A stretch of 64,000 nucleotides of DNA, taken from Prosthecochloris sp. GTDB taxonomy: Bacteria > Bacteroidota > Chlorobiia > Chlorobiales > Chlorobiaceae. The stretch spans positions 62,001 to 126,000 of the forward strand of contig JADMLA020000039.1 of NCBI GenBank assembly GCA_015482705.2. Reading direction: 5' to 3'. Shown piece by piece: positions 43,632-52,868 of this stretch. Position 1 is the stretch's first letter. Every line of letters begins with the position of its first letter. The translations under genes were made by a program, and so were the position numbers. The notes under the pieces were generated by a model, which was given only the letters and a program-made list of their open reading frames with translations, was not told the origin of the DNA and did no database searches.

Positions 43632-44288
43632 TCAGGGAGATTTTGGTGCCGCAGGCTTTTTCGCAAACACATAAGCTCTTCGGCTTTCGTACTCCACTCC
43701 GGAATACGGCTCTCTTTCGATTATCTCTATTTCCTCAAATCCCCTGCCCTTTAAGCAGCCGAAAATGAAATCCGTCTTGAAAAACATGAAGTCTCCATCG
43801 ACTTTCATGCCGAGAAATTCATCCAGGTGGATTGTTTCATCACCAATGTGATAGGTTAAAAGAAATGTTCCGCCTGGCAGCAATACACGAAACACTTCAC
43901 GGAATACAGTTCCTACCTGCTTTTCTGTCAAATGCACTATAGCGTAAAAAGCTACAATACCGGCTATTGAGTTGGATTCAAATTCGAGTTCGAGAATATT
44001 TCCCTTCCGGAAATGTATCTCCGGATGAATTGCCTTGGCCTGCTTCAGTATTTCCTCCGACAGATCCAGCCCAGAGATTTCAACACCAAGGTTTTTCAGG
44101 TATGCCGTAGTTTGACCCGGACCACAGCCGAAATCCCAGACCGGCTCGTTGCCTCCGATCTCTTGCGAAAATCTGTAGAGTATTTCCCGGTCTTTCGGCT
44201 TCTCTTCATGCTCGCCACAGAATGCCTCTGCATACTCCCTAGCCACCGTATCGTACAGACGTTCTACCTTGTTCAAATCCTGTCCCAT
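43632..44288 (-). CDS. Class I SAM-dependent methyltransferase
   Basis: A 218-residue methyltransferase_11/25-type protein. Motif I is 'VWDFGCGPGQTTAYLKNLG', followed by 'ISGLDLSEEILKQAKAIHPEIHF' with the acidic residue that binds the SAM ribose, and 'FREVFRVLLPGGTFLLTYHIGDE'. The substrate is unknown. The N-terminal 'LYDTVAREYAEAF' is typical of the group. It precedes the DUF1801 gene on the same strand. Confidence 0.85.
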   Translation of the reverse strand: MGQDLNKVERLYDTVAREYAEAFCGEHEEKPKDREILYRFSQEIGGNEPVWDFGCGPGQTTAYLKNLGVEISGLDLSEEILKQAKAIHPEIHFRKGNILELEFESNSIAGIVAFYAIVHLTEKQVGTVFREVFRVLLPGGTFLLTYHIGDETIHLDEFLGMKVDGDFMFFKTDFIFGCLKGRGFEEIEIIEREPYSGVEYESRRAYVFAKKPAAPKSP

Positions 44289-44479
44289 AATTCATCTTTG
44301 ATTCCAAACACCAGCATGTTGCCTTCTCTCAGATAAGTATTCTTACATGCAGAAATGTAAAGCAAACCTCAGACCTCAACAAACATACTTTTTCGATACC
44401 AAAACCGCTTGTTCAGCGACAATCATTTGCAAAGGTTGTAAACTAATGTTACATATTTTTTTAGGACAAATTTCCTGTC

Positions 44480-44570
44480 CGGCCTAGTGACACGCTGCCG
44501 CGCCTGGTTCCCCCCGCCTGACGGCCCGAAGTCTCGGGAAATGCGGTTGGTCACGCTGAAGCAGTAAACT
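44480..44570 (+). ncRNA. GC-rich structured leader upstream of the acyl-CoA synthetase
   Basis: A GC-rich island of about 90 nt in an otherwise AT-rich gap (44289-44595). Nested pairing is visible: GTGAC (44487-44491) with GTCAC (44550-44554), CCGC (44498-44501) with GCGG (44543-44546), and CCCGA (44525-44529) with TCGGG (44534-44538) around an AGTC loop. CACGCTG occurs twice (44491 and 44552). It ends about 25 nt before the start codon. It could be a riboswitch or attenuator, or a small RNA; it matches no class I can name. Confidence 0.35.
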
Positions 44571-44595
44571 CGACATATCAAAACCAGGTTACTTT

Positions 44596-46425
44596 ATGGG
44601 TCTTATATATCCTGATTTCCAGACACTCCCAGAACTTTTCACAAGCGTTTTCCGCCATTACAAAAAACAACAGAAAAAATTCCCTCTTGCCAGAAAAGTT
44701 AATGGCACCTATGAAACGATCTCATATGACTCACTCAGTGAAGACGTTTCCGCTCTCGCCGCGTTTTTGAAGCACAAGGGCATTGAAAGAAAAGACCGTG
44801 TCGCCATTTTATCGGAAAACCGTCCAGGCTGGTATCTTGCCGACATGGCTATCCTTAGCATAGGAGCAGCCGATGTTCCGCTGTATCCGTCACTTCCCCC
44901 TGTTCAGATAGAATACATCCTCAAAGATTCCGGTTCCAAGGCCATAATTGTCTCCAATATGCTCCAGCTTGGAAAAGTCCTTTCCATCTGGCAAAACCTT
45001 CCTGATCTCGAATTTATTATCGTCATGAACCGACTTGACGAAAAGGTCGATAGCGTTACGGAGCTTTCGGAAGCAAAAAAAACCGGTCTTGCCCTCCTTG
45101 ACAGTACACCTGATTACATAAGCTACACGATGCTGAAGCCTGATGATATAGCAACCATCATCTATACCTCAGGAACAACCGGACTGCCAAAAGGCGTTAT
45201 GCTGACCCATCGAAATATCTGTGAAAACGTCAAGTCCTGCTCTTCGATTATTCGACTTGACGAGTCGGATCGGAGTCTTTCTTTTCTTCCACTCTCTCAT
45301 TCGTACGAGAGAACCGGTGGCTACTATCTGCTTTTTGCATGCGGTGCCCAAATCTATCTCGCAGAAAGTATCGAAACCGTCTCGTTGAACATTGCAGAGG
45401 CACGACCCACGATTATTTTTACAGTTCCACGGCTTTTCGACCGGATCAAGGCCAATATTTTGAAACAGATTGAAAATCAAAGCCCGGTCAAACAAAAAAT
45501 ATTCAAGTGGGCATACGATGCCGGAATAGCATACCACAAACAGGATCGAGCAGGCAAACCGGGCGTTCTGCTTGCCGTGCAGCACAGCCTTGCAAACAAA
45601 CTTGTCTACTCCAAGATCCAGGAAAAATTTGGGGGACACCTACGCTATTTTGTTTCAGGCGGAGCTGCTCTTCCAATTAAAGTCGGTGAATTCTTTCAGG
45701 CACTTGGCATCGTCATTCTCGAAGGCTATGGATTGACGGAAACATCGCCAGTGACCAATGTCAACCGTCCTGAAAAGGTAAAATTCGGTACCGTGGGGCC
45801 GGTTGTTGACAATGTTGAGGTTACAATCGACACCGATGGAGAGATACTCTTCAAGGGGCCGAACATTATGAAGGGTTACTGGAATGACGAAGAAGCGACT
45901 AAAGAGGTCATCTACGATGGATGGTTCCACACCGGCGATATCGGCGAACTCGATGAAGACGGTTATTTGAAAATAACCGACCGAAAGAAACATATCATCG
46001 TAACCTCCGGTGGAAAAAACATTGCACCTCTCCCTATCGAGCAATTGATTGCTGAAAACAACTATGTTGAGCAGGTCATGGTTGCCGGAGAAAAAAAACC
46101 GTTTCTTGTCGCCCTTATCGTTCCCAACTTTTCTGAACTGGAATCGTTTGCAGACGAAAGACAGTTGAACTGGACAACAAAGAGTGATCTTGTCGAGCTC
46201 AAACAGGTCCGTCAAATTTATGAATCTCTTCTCCGTAACATTTCGAGGCAGCTCGCTGCCCATGAAAAGGTAAGGAAGTTCCTGTTGATGCAGGATCCCT
46301 TCACCATTGAAAACGGCTATATGACTCCAACGTTGAAACTGAAACGGAAGTCAATAAGCATGGCGTTCCAGAAAGAGATCGATTCTCTTTACAGTACGAT
46401 GAACACCCTCTATAACTCCGACTAG
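44596..46425 (+). CDS. Long-chain acyl-CoA synthetase (AMP-forming)
   Basis: Activates fatty acids to acyl-CoA through an acyl-adenylate. The 609-residue product has the adenylate-forming motif 'TIIYTSGTTGLPKGVMLTHRN', then 'FLPLSHSYERTGGYY', 'EGYGLTETSPV', 'DGWFHTGDIGELDEDGYLKITDRKKHIIVTSGGKNI' split across its A7-A8 region, and a C-terminal lysine region ending 'TPTLKLKRKSI'. It is of the FadD15/FAA1-like long type. In an autotroph it would serve lipid recycling. It ends 4 nt inside the convergent Mut7-C gene, and a structured leader precedes it. Confidence 0.92.
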   Translation: MGLIYPDFQTLPELFTSVFRHYKKQQKKFPLARKVNGTYETISYDSLSEDVSALAAFLKHKGIERKDRVAILSENRPGWYLADMAILSIGAADVPLYPSLPPVQIEYILKDSGSKAIIVSNMLQLGKVLSIWQNLPDLEFIIVMNRLDEKVDSVTELSEAKKTGLALLDSTPDYISYTMLKPDDIATIIYTSGTTGLPKGVMLTHRNICENVKSCSSIIRLDESDRSLSFLPLSHSYERTGGYYLLFACGAQIYLAESIETVSLNIAEARPTIIFTVPRLFDRIKANILKQIENQSPVKQKIFKWAYDAGIAYHKQDRAGKPGVLLAVQHSLANKLVYSKIQEKFGGHLRYFVSGGAALPIKVGEFFQALGIVILEGYGLTETSPVTNVNRPEKVKFGTVGPVVDNVEVTIDTDGEILFKGPNIMKGYWNDEEATKEVIYDGWFHTGDIGELDEDGYLKITDRKKHIIVTSGGKNIAPLPIEQLIAENNYVEQVMVAGEKKPFLVALIVPNFSELESFADERQLNWTTKSDLVELKQVRQIYESLLRNISRQLAAHEKVRKFLLMQDPFTIENGYMTPTLKLKRKSISMAFQKEIDSLYSTMNTLYNSD

Positions 46426-47171
46426 CCAAATCTTTTCATAACATCAGACACAAAGGCTTCCAGTTTTTCGGCATGTGAACCGCGCCAGTATATTTTCCCG
46501 CATGAAGTACACATCAGAAAATCCATGTAGTAACGGCGTGTTTTCGGTTCGAGCCGATTCAATAGCATCCGCTTGTCCACTTTTTCAAGCAAACCGTTGC
46601 AGGAAGGGCACCTGGTAAAAGGATCAAGGCTGCCACTCAATGAAAATCGTCGAATAACCTCGTACACCTGTTGAAGAGCGTTTTCCGAACGTATACAGTA
46701 ACCTGAACGAACAATACGGTGCATGAGAAGGCGCCTGTCTCTTGTCAGTAAAATACGGCCGTGGCGCCGCATCGCAACCAGTAGTTCATTATCACTACCT
46801 CCTGAAAAAAGGAACGTGTCAATGCCGAGCACCCTGAGCCTCCGTACCAGTTTGGAAAGATGCTCATCAGCGATGAATGCCGCACTCTTGTCAGGTATAG
46901 GCTGCAAACCGAAACCTTCAGCTACATCCGGATTGACATCGCCGATTATCACTCTGTCCTCCGGAAACATATGATAATTGAACTCAACCGCTTTACCGTT
47001 CACCACTATCCGGCCAACCTCCGTATGAGGAACGCCGAACGATTCGACGACATCTTTTACGGTCGTTGCATGACACAAGCGTTTGTGTATTGTTTTTCCA
47101 TCTTTGCCTTCCTTTAGGAAAAACCTCAAACTTGGGCAGAAATCAACATAAACGATAAAGTTATCCACCAT
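46422..47171 (-). CDS. Mut7-C RNase-domain protein with N-terminal ubiquitin-like domain
   Basis: A 249-residue protein. The N-terminal part (about 1-85) is a ThiS/MoaD-like beta-grasp segment ('VEFNYHMFPEDRVIIGDV'). The rest is the Mut7-C domain: 'FIADEHLSKLVRRLRVLGIDT' with the PIN-like acidic residue, 'ILLTRDRRLL', and a zinc ribbon formed by 'TRCPSCNGLL' and 'MCTSCGKIYWRGSH'. This domain pair is common in bacteria and is thought to act in RNA processing; no substrate is established. It overlaps the end of the acyl-CoA synthetase gene by 4 nt on the opposite strand. Confidence 0.87.
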   Translation of the reverse strand: MVDNFIVYVDFCPSLRFFLKEGKDGKTIHKRLCHATTVKDVVESFGVPHTEVGRIVVNGKAVEFNYHMFPEDRVIIGDVNPDVAEGFGLQPIPDKSAAFIADEHLSKLVRRLRVLGIDTFLFSGGSDNELLVAMRRHGRILLTRDRRLLMHRIVRSGYCIRSENALQQVYEVIRRFSLSGSLDPFTRCPSCNGLLEKVDKRMLLNRLEPKTRRYYMDFLMCTSCGKIYWRGSHAEKLEAFVSDVMKRFG

Positions 47172-47209
47172 GGCTCAACCGCTCAAAAGCTTTTGAACGC
47201 CGATTCACA

Positions 47210-48025
47210 TCAATCCGGAATTCTGTAACAGGTACCTGTTGCCCCTGCTGAAAAGCGTTCGACAAGACCTTCCTCTTCAAGCTGATCGAGAACATCGACA
47301 ATCCTTTTTCCGTACCGTTCGGTCAACTCCTCGAGAAGCATCATGTTAACCCCGATAAGATCCTTGACAATTCTCCCCCTGTACCAGCGCGTCGATCCCT
47401 TGAATTTCGATTGCCTGGTAAGTGGTCGTATCCCGGTTTTTTCCCCCGTCAGGTAGAGTGCGCCGTAGTCCATAAGAGCATTATGCCAATCACGGCTTTT
47501 CCCTCGGGGCAGAACCGCTTCTGCGGCTGAGAGAAACTCAGCCGACCCGGCAGTTTCAACCAAGCCAAGCTCATGGATCAATATTCTTCTTATATTGGTA
47601 TCGACAGTTGCAATATCGAGATTATCAGCAAAAATCGGAATGGATCGAGAAGAGTAGATCCCGATTCCAGGAAGGTCGATCAGCTTTTCGGGTTCCGATG
47701 GCACAACACCGGCATATTCGCTGTCGATAACTTTCGCACAACGGTACAAACGTTGTCCTCTTGCATTATAACCAAGCCCACTCCAGTAAAACAGCACTTC
47801 TTTCAGCGATGCGGAGGCAAGCGAAGAGATATCGGGAAAGCGTTCAAGCCATGCATGATATTTCTCGACAACCCTCTCCGCCTGAGTCTGTTGAAGCATT
47901 ACCTCACTCACAAGAACCGCATAACGGTCAGTTGTCTCACGCCAGGGAAACGTTCTTTTGCTGTTTTTGTAAAAAGAAAAAACTTTTTCCTGTAATCCGC
48001 ATATTTTTTTCTGCTCGAGCTCCAC
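47210..48025 (-). CDS. MutY-like DNA glycosylase lacking the iron-sulfur cluster
   Basis: A 271-residue HhH-GPD protein. 'LVSEVMLQQTQAERV' matches the MutY catalytic-glutamate motif, 'IDLPGIGIYSSRSI' is the helix-hairpin-helix and 'VDTNIRRILIHELG' carries the catalytic aspartate. The C-x6-C-x2-C-x5-C cluster that should follow is missing; in its place stands 'PLTRQSKFKGSTRWYRGRIV'. The NUDIX domain is also absent, replaced by a short winged-helix-like tail ('VDVLDQLEEEGLVERFSA'). It probably removes a mispaired base, perhaps adenine opposite 8-oxoguanine, but specificity is uncertain. Confidence 0.85.
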   Translation of the reverse strand: MELEQKKICGLQEKVFSFYKNSKRTFPWRETTDRYAVLVSEVMLQQTQAERVVEKYHAWLERFPDISSLASASLKEVLFYWSGLGYNARGQRLYRCAKVIDSEYAGVVPSEPEKLIDLPGIGIYSSRSIPIFADNLDIATVDTNIRRILIHELGLVETAGSAEFLSAAEAVLPRGKSRDWHNALMDYGALYLTGEKTGIRPLTRQSKFKGSTRWYRGRIVKDLIGVNMMLLEELTERYGKRIVDVLDQLEEEGLVERFSAGATGTCYRIPD

Positions 48026-48061
48026 AATCGATCTCCTTTATCAACAAGTAAGCTGAAGCCT

Positions 48062-48922
48062 TTACACCGCCACTTCTCTATCGACAACGACATGTTTGTC
48101 GCCTTTACGAAGTATAGCGGCTGTAATGAACGGGTCATGAGCGAAGTGCAATATCCAGCGATTCGAAAGCAGTATATCCAAAAGGATGGTTTTTTCACGA
48201 ATCACCTCGAGAGGAGCAATATCATATGCCAGCCCCCGTGTTACCCCCAGATGTGCAGACGAAGGAATCAAATCACCACCATGAACAACGGTTGCACCTT
48301 CTCCACTGATTTTCACCAGCTGATGTCCTGCCGTGTGCCCCTGGCCCATCGATATCATCTCTATTCCAGGTAACAACTGAACAGTTCCGTCAACAAGCTC
48401 CATCGATCCAGACTGCCCCAATGCATTTATGAAAGAAGTGGTATAGCTGGGTTTTTCCTTCATATTCGGCTGAAATGCCGTTTCAAAATTTTCTTTTTGA
48501 ACGTAGTAGCGGGCATTTGGGAAAACCGCTACAAGCGCGCCTCCTTTTTCCTCGAAAGCACCACCTACATGATCGAAATGCAGGTGTGTGAAAATAACAT
48601 CGGTAATCTCTTCCCGGTTCAAACCTGCTTTCTGCAGTTCTTCATCGAGACGCCATTCGGAAAGATCGTACATGGCCTTCATCTTACCACTCCAAGCCGT
48701 CCCCATCGCCGCATCGACGAGTATGTTCCTATTCCTGCCTCTGATCAGTAGAATCCGCATAGGCAATCGTACCCGGTTGAGATGGTCTGGAGGAATGACT
48801 TTCTCCCAGAGCACTCTTGGGACTACACCGAAAACCGAACCACCATCAAGGCTGAACTCCTGCACATTGAGTGTTTGCAATGTATAATCACCGACAGCAA
48901 GCATAGAACAGAAAGAAGACAT
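48062..48922 (-). CDS. Metallo-beta-lactamase fold hydrolase
   Basis: A 286-residue zinc hydrolase. The metal-binding motif is 'FTHLHFDHVGGAF', followed by 'GHTAGHQLVKIS', 'VVHGGDLIPSSAHLG' and 'LHFAHDPFI', which supply the remaining ligands. The arrangement resembles the quorum-quenching lactonase/YtnP-like group, but a lactone substrate is only a possibility. Residues 18-50 ('EFSLDGGSVFGVVPRVLWEKV') are typical of that group. It lies 36 nt upstream of the MutY-like gene on the same strand. Confidence 0.85.
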   Translation of the reverse strand: MSSFCSMLAVGDYTLQTLNVQEFSLDGGSVFGVVPRVLWEKVIPPDHLNRVRLPMRILLIRGRNRNILVDAAMGTAWSGKMKAMYDLSEWRLDEELQKAGLNREEITDVIFTHLHFDHVGGAFEEKGGALVAVFPNARYYVQKENFETAFQPNMKEKPSYTTSFINALGQSGSMELVDGTVQLLPGIEMISMGQGHTAGHQLVKISGEGATVVHGGDLIPSSAHLGVTRGLAYDIAPLEVIREKTILLDILLSNRWILHFAHDPFITAAILRKGDKHVVVDREVAV

Positions 48923-48976
48923 AATTGAAAAAAAGCGAAAGCAGTAAAAAACACTGCCTCCATACCTGGATATAAC

Positions 48977-49010
48977 ATGAAAAAGCCTGACGAATGTCAG
49001 GCTTTTTCAT
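48977..49010 (-). terminator. Terminator of the ffh-rpsP-rimM-trmD-rplS operon
   Basis: Perfect 15-bp stem (48977-48991 / 48996-49010) with a GAAT loop and A/T tracts on both sides. It lies 58 nt beyond the rplS stop on the minus strand and can work in both directions. Confidence 0.9.
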
Positions 49011-49067
49011 ACTAATCAAATTACCGATACTCGGCAACAACAAATGGTATACCATTGAAAAAACGAT

Positions 49068-49427
49068 TTACGAGGTAACCGCTTTGCGCTCTTTGACTTT
49101 CAGAGCAGCCTTTCCGGTACGCTTTCTGAGGTAGAACAGTTTTGCACGACGCGTTTTGCCGTTTTTCAGAACCTTGATGCTCTCGATGTTCGGTGAGTTC
49201 AAAGGAATGATACGCTCAACCCCTATACCACTGGAAATCTTACGAACTGTGACGGTTTTCGACGCACCGGCCCCTCTTTCACTGATCACAACGCCTTCAA
49301 AAGCCTGTAAACGCTCTTTTTCACCCTCAATAACTTTTAGTTGCATTCTCACTGTATCTCCCGGATGAATCTCCGGCAGGTCGTTTCTCTGCTGTGCTGT
49401 TTCAACCAACTTAATTAACTGATCCAT
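49068..49427 (-). CDS. rplS: 50S ribosomal protein L19
   Basis: A 119-residue ribosomal protein at the 30S-50S interface. Characteristic strings are 'PGDTVRMQLKVIEGEKERLQAFEGVVIS', 'TVRKISSGIGVERIIPLNSP' and 'RRAKLFYLRKRTGKAALKVKERK'. Length is standard. It is the last gene of the conserved rpsP-rimM-trmD-rplS block and is 16 nt from trmD. Confidence 0.98.
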   Translation of the reverse strand: MDQLIKLVETAQQRNDLPEIHPGDTVRMQLKVIEGEKERLQAFEGVVISERGAGASKTVTVRKISSGIGVERIIPLNSPNIESIKVLKNGKTRRAKLFYLRKRTGKAALKVKERKAVTS

Positions 49428-49443
49428 GATAAATATGTTAACG

Positions 49444-50157
49444 TTATTTTTTCCTCAACTCTTCAATACTGTCACTATCGAGTAGATCCGGTCGCCTCTG
49501 TTGTGTACGTTTCAAGGCGTTGTCACTCCTCCACTCTTCTATTTTTTTGTGATGCCCGGACAACAAGATCTCAGGAACACGCATTCCCCTGAATTCCGCA
49601 GGCCGCGTATAGTACTCACAATCCAGCATACCTGCCTGAAAAGAATCGGTCAACGCCGACTCGCTGTCCCCTAAAACACCAGGAATAAGCCTTGCCACGG
49701 CATCCATCAATAACAACGCAGGAATTTCTCCGCCTGAAAGCACAATATCACCAACAGAGATCTCCATGGTAACGAGCTTTTTCCTGATCCTTTCATCGAC
49801 GGCTTTATAATGACCGCACAATATAATCAGATTTTTCACTCTTGAAAGCCGGTTTGCGGTTTGCTGATCTAGCCGTTTTCCGTCCGGAGTCATAAAGATA
49901 ACAGCATCATACGAACGCTCGGCCATCAAAGCTTCAATACACGCAAAAACCGGCTCGGGTTTGATCACCATTCCGGCCCCGCCCCCAAAAGGAGTATCGT
50001 CGACTTGCTTGTACTTTCCCAATCCATAATCATGAAGGTTATGAACAAGCACCTGGACATGTTCCTTTTTTCTGGCTATACCAAGCAGCCCCTTATCAAG
50101 GGGTGACTCAAAAAAACCGGGAATAACGGAAATGACATCTATCCGCAATGACACCAT
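49444..50157 (-). CDS. trmD: tRNA (guanine-N1)-methyltransferase
   Basis: Methylates G37 of tRNAs ending in a G-containing anticodon neighbour, preventing frameshifts. The 237-residue product shows the knotted SPOUT fold pattern: 'VISVIPGFFESPLDKGLLG', 'DDTPFGGGAGMVIKPEPV', 'LILCGHYKAVDERI' and 'VGDIVLSGGEIPALLLMDAV'. Length is normal. It is followed by rplS and preceded by rimM in the usual order. Confidence 0.97.
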   Translation of the reverse strand: MVSLRIDVISVIPGFFESPLDKGLLGIARKKEHVQVLVHNLHDYGLGKYKQVDDTPFGGGAGMVIKPEPVFACIEALMAERSYDAVIFMTPDGKRLDQQTANRLSRVKNLIILCGHYKAVDERIRKKLVTMEISVGDIVLSGGEIPALLLMDAVARLIPGVLGDSESALTDSFQAGMLDCEYYTRPAEFRGMRVPEILLSGHHKKIEEWRSDNALKRTQQRRPDLLDSDSIEELRKK

Positions 50158-50241
50158 CTAAAGAGACTTTTCATGAATTCAACCTTTGTTCGCACCGGCT
50201 CGCCCAGGCTTTCAACAAATTGTAAAGAAACTGCCGGAGCC

Positions 50242-50748
50242 TTACAGAAACTCTTCAAGCCGTTTCAGCACCATGTATCCTTTTTCAATGACAATCTCTT
50301 CTACAAACTCTTCGACAGCAGGAACAAGAACAACCTGTTCACCACATTGAACCTCATAGACTTCATGTGCCGGCATTTCCAACACATCATGAACAATGCC
50401 AACCTCTTTAAAAGACTCGTCGAGTACCTTCAGCCCTTTCAGTTCATGCAAGTACGCCCTGTCGGGAGGAAGGGGAATCAAGTCATCAACAGACACATAG
50501 ACTTTTTTCCCGGCAACTGCTTCAGCTTTCTCCCTGGTATCGATACCAAAGAACAAAAGATAGGCGAAACCTTTTCGCAATGTTCCCTGACGAACAACCT
50601 GACGACCCGCATCGCGCTCATTTTCCCCTATATAAAACACCTCTCGCTCAAGAAAACTCTCAGGATAATCCGTAATCGGTAAAATTTTAACCTCACCTTT
50701 CAAGCCTTTTGCCTTGAGAATCTTGCCGACAAGGTATAGCTCTTTCAT
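50242..50748 (-). CDS. rimM: 16S rRNA processing protein RimM
   Basis: A ribosome maturation factor that binds S19 during assembly of the 30S head. The 168-residue product has 'VGKILKAKGLKGEVKI' at the N-terminus and 'HELKGLKVLDESFKEVGIV' and 'QVVLVPAVEEFVEEIVIEKGYMV' in the PRC-barrel half. It lies between rpsP and trmD, with an 84-nt gap to trmD. Confidence 0.95.
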   Translation of the reverse strand: MKELYLVGKILKAKGLKGEVKILPITDYPESFLEREVFYIGENERDAGRQVVRQGTLRKGFAYLLFFGIDTREKAEAVAGKKVYVSVDDLIPLPPDRAYLHELKGLKVLDESFKEVGIVHDVLEMPAHEVYEVQCGEQVVLVPAVEEFVEEIVIEKGYMVLKRLEEFL

Positions 50749-50842
50749 TATACAGGCACCTCAACAATGATTGTAATTACCACAATTTTCATCCTGCAAG
50801 TGCCCTCGGAATATCCTTGAAGCTATTGAGAAGAATTGCTTA

Positions 50843-51253
50843 TTATTCCCCTTGAGCTATCTGAGCTTCTGCTTCTGCAGCTTTTTTTGCATGACGACGA
50901 CGAGTTTTTACCGCAAGCCTTTTTTGTTTTCTTTCGGTCTCGCGAGCCTGCCAATTCTCCATTTCAGCTGCAATCTCTTCGTCGCTCTGTCCTCTTCGCT
51001 TCATATTCAATTCATGGAGCAGACCTGTTGCACGGATCAGACTGCGGACTGTTGTTGTCGGCTGAGCACCAACCCCGAGCCAGTAAGCTGCTCGCTCCTT
51101 ATCTATTGAAATTGCATGAGGCTTCGCTGTCGGCTGATAATTACCGATCACTTCAAGAAATTTACCATCTCTCGGAGCACGCGCATCAGCAGCAACGATC
51201 TGGTAATAAGGCAACTTCTTTCTTCCTGCTCTTCTAAGTCTGATTTTAACCAA
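50843..51253 (-). CDS. rpsP: 30S ribosomal protein S16
   Basis: A 136-residue small-subunit protein. 'MVKIRLRRAGRKKLPYYQIV' and 'DGKFLEVIGNYQPT' are typical. The C-terminal 50 residues form a charged extension rich in Lys, Arg, Glu and Ala ('RQKRLAVKTRRRHAKKAAEAEAQ'-like), longer than the E. coli protein but common in Bacteroidota and Chlorobi. Confidence 0.97.
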   Translation of the reverse strand: MVKIRLRRAGRKKLPYYQIVAADARAPRDGKFLEVIGNYQPTAKPHAISIDKERAAYWLGVGAQPTTTVRSLIRATGLLHELNMKRRGQSDEEIAAEMENWQARETERKQKRLAVKTRRRHAKKAAEAEAQIAQGE

Positions 51254-51296
51254 TGCTAATATGGATTTAAGTTATAATTGTATACGAAACAAAAAG

Positions 51297-52646
51297 TTAA
51301 CGTTTTAAAAGCTTTTCGAGTGGTAAATTCTGCGGCAATATTTTGCGGCCCGAATTTGTCATCTTTGTTACAGAACTCATCATTTTCTTCATCTCTTTGA
51401 ACTGCTTGAGCAGCATATTGACATCCTGAACACGAGTACCGCTGCCTTTTGCTATCCTCTGACGTCGACTGCCGTTGATGATTTCAGGCGTCGCTCTTTC
51501 CTGCTTCGTCATGGAAGAGATTATAGCTTCGATAGGCTTGAAGTCCAGACCATCGAGATCCTGTTTCGGAATCATTTTGTTGAGACCCGGCACCATTTCA
51601 ACAAGCCCTTGGATAGATCCCATTTTTTTAAGCTGCTGAAGCTGATCAAAAAAATCATCGAGATCAAACTCATTCTTCAGAAGACGCGACTGCATCTTCC
51701 GCGTTTTTTCAAGATCGAGTGTTTCCTGCGCCTTTTCTACGAAACTGACAATATCACCCATACCAAGAATACGCTGGGCCATGCGATCAGGATAGAAAAT
51801 GTCAAGGTCATCGACTTTTTCACCGACACTCATGAATTTGATCGGTTTGTCAACGACTTGTTTGATCGAAAGCGCCGATCCCCCTCTGGCATCACCGTCA
51901 AGCTTCGTCAGCACAACACCATCGAAATCGAGCCGATCATTGAAAACTTTCGCCGTATTGACCGCTTCCTGTCCGATCATCGCATCGACAACGAACAGTA
52001 ATTCTTCCGGCTTCAACTGATCCTTGAGCGTTTCAGCTTCAGCCATCATGCCCTCGTCCACCTGTAAACGCCCGGCAGTGTCGACAATCACGATATCATT
52101 ACCATTCTTTCTTGCCGAATCAACGCCTTCATGTGCGGTTTTCAATGCATCCGGTTCACTCAAAGCGAAAACCGGAACATCGATCTGCTCTCCGAGTGTT
52201 TTCAGCTGATCGACAGCAGCAGGACGGTAAACGTCAGCCGCAATAAGTAACGGATGCTTGCCGTTTTTCTTCAAACGCTTTGCCAGCTTGGCACAAAAGG
52301 TGGTTTTACCCGAACCCTGCAAACCAGCAACCATGATAATCGCCGGAAGTTTGTTAGTATCGAGGTTAAGAGGTTTGTTTTCCCCTCCCATGATTTCTGT
52401 CAACTCGTCGCTGACGATTTTCACGATCATCTGAGCAGGAGAAACGCTTTTGACGACATCCTGACCCAGAGCCTTTTCCCTAACTTCTTCAACAAATTTT
52501 TTGGCAACCTTGTAGTTGACATCGGCGCTCAACAAAGCCCGCTTGATATCGCGCATCGCTATGCCGATATTCACCTCATTGATCGTTGCCTGACCGGCAA
52601 GCTTCTTAAAAGTAACCTCTAACTTGTCGCTTAAACTATCAAACAT
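51297..52646 (-). CDS. ffh: Signal recognition particle protein Ffh
   Basis: Binds SRP RNA and signal sequences of nascent membrane proteins and delivers them to FtsY. The 449-residue product contains the N domain, the G domain ('VAGLQGSGKTTFCAKLAK', 'IVDTAGRLQVDEGMM', 'TKLDGDARGGSAL') and a methionine-rich M domain ('SSMTKQERATPEIINGSRRQRIAKGSGT'). ATG 52646 (MFDSLSDKLEV) is the family start; an upstream reading to 52673 is unlikely. It heads the ffh-rpsP-rimM-trmD-rplS block. Confidence 0.97.
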   Translation of the reverse strand: MFDSLSDKLEVTFKKLAGQATINEVNIGIAMRDIKRALLSADVNYKVAKKFVEEVREKALGQDVVKSVSPAQMIVKIVSDELTEIMGGENKPLNLDTNKLPAIIMVAGLQGSGKTTFCAKLAKRLKKNGKHPLLIAADVYRPAAVDQLKTLGEQIDVPVFALSEPDALKTAHEGVDSARKNGNDIVIVDTAGRLQVDEGMMAEAETLKDQLKPEELLFVVDAMIGQEAVNTAKVFNDRLDFDGVVLTKLDGDARGGSALSIKQVVDKPIKFMSVGEKVDDLDIFYPDRMAQRILGMGDIVSFVEKAQETLDLEKTRKMQSRLLKNEFDLDDFFDQLQQLKKMGSIQGLVEMVPGLNKMIPKQDLDGLDFKPIEAIISSMTKQERATPEIINGSRRQRIAKGSGTRVQDVNMLLKQFKEMKKMMSSVTKMTNSGRKILPQNLPLEKLLKR

Positions 52647-52868
52647 CGCTGATGACTTTTTTCTCTTATACAACCCAAAAATGGATAGCTTTAATTATAG
52701 CAAAAAAAAGTAAAAATTCAAAGCTTATAACCACAAATCAAAGCCCCCATACTTTTATATCCCACCTGCTTTTATATATTTAAATACAGTGAACTTTTTT
52801 ACATAGACACTGCACCATAAGGAATCATCCTATGACGTAATCGCCACAACCATCCATCTCTGCATTCC

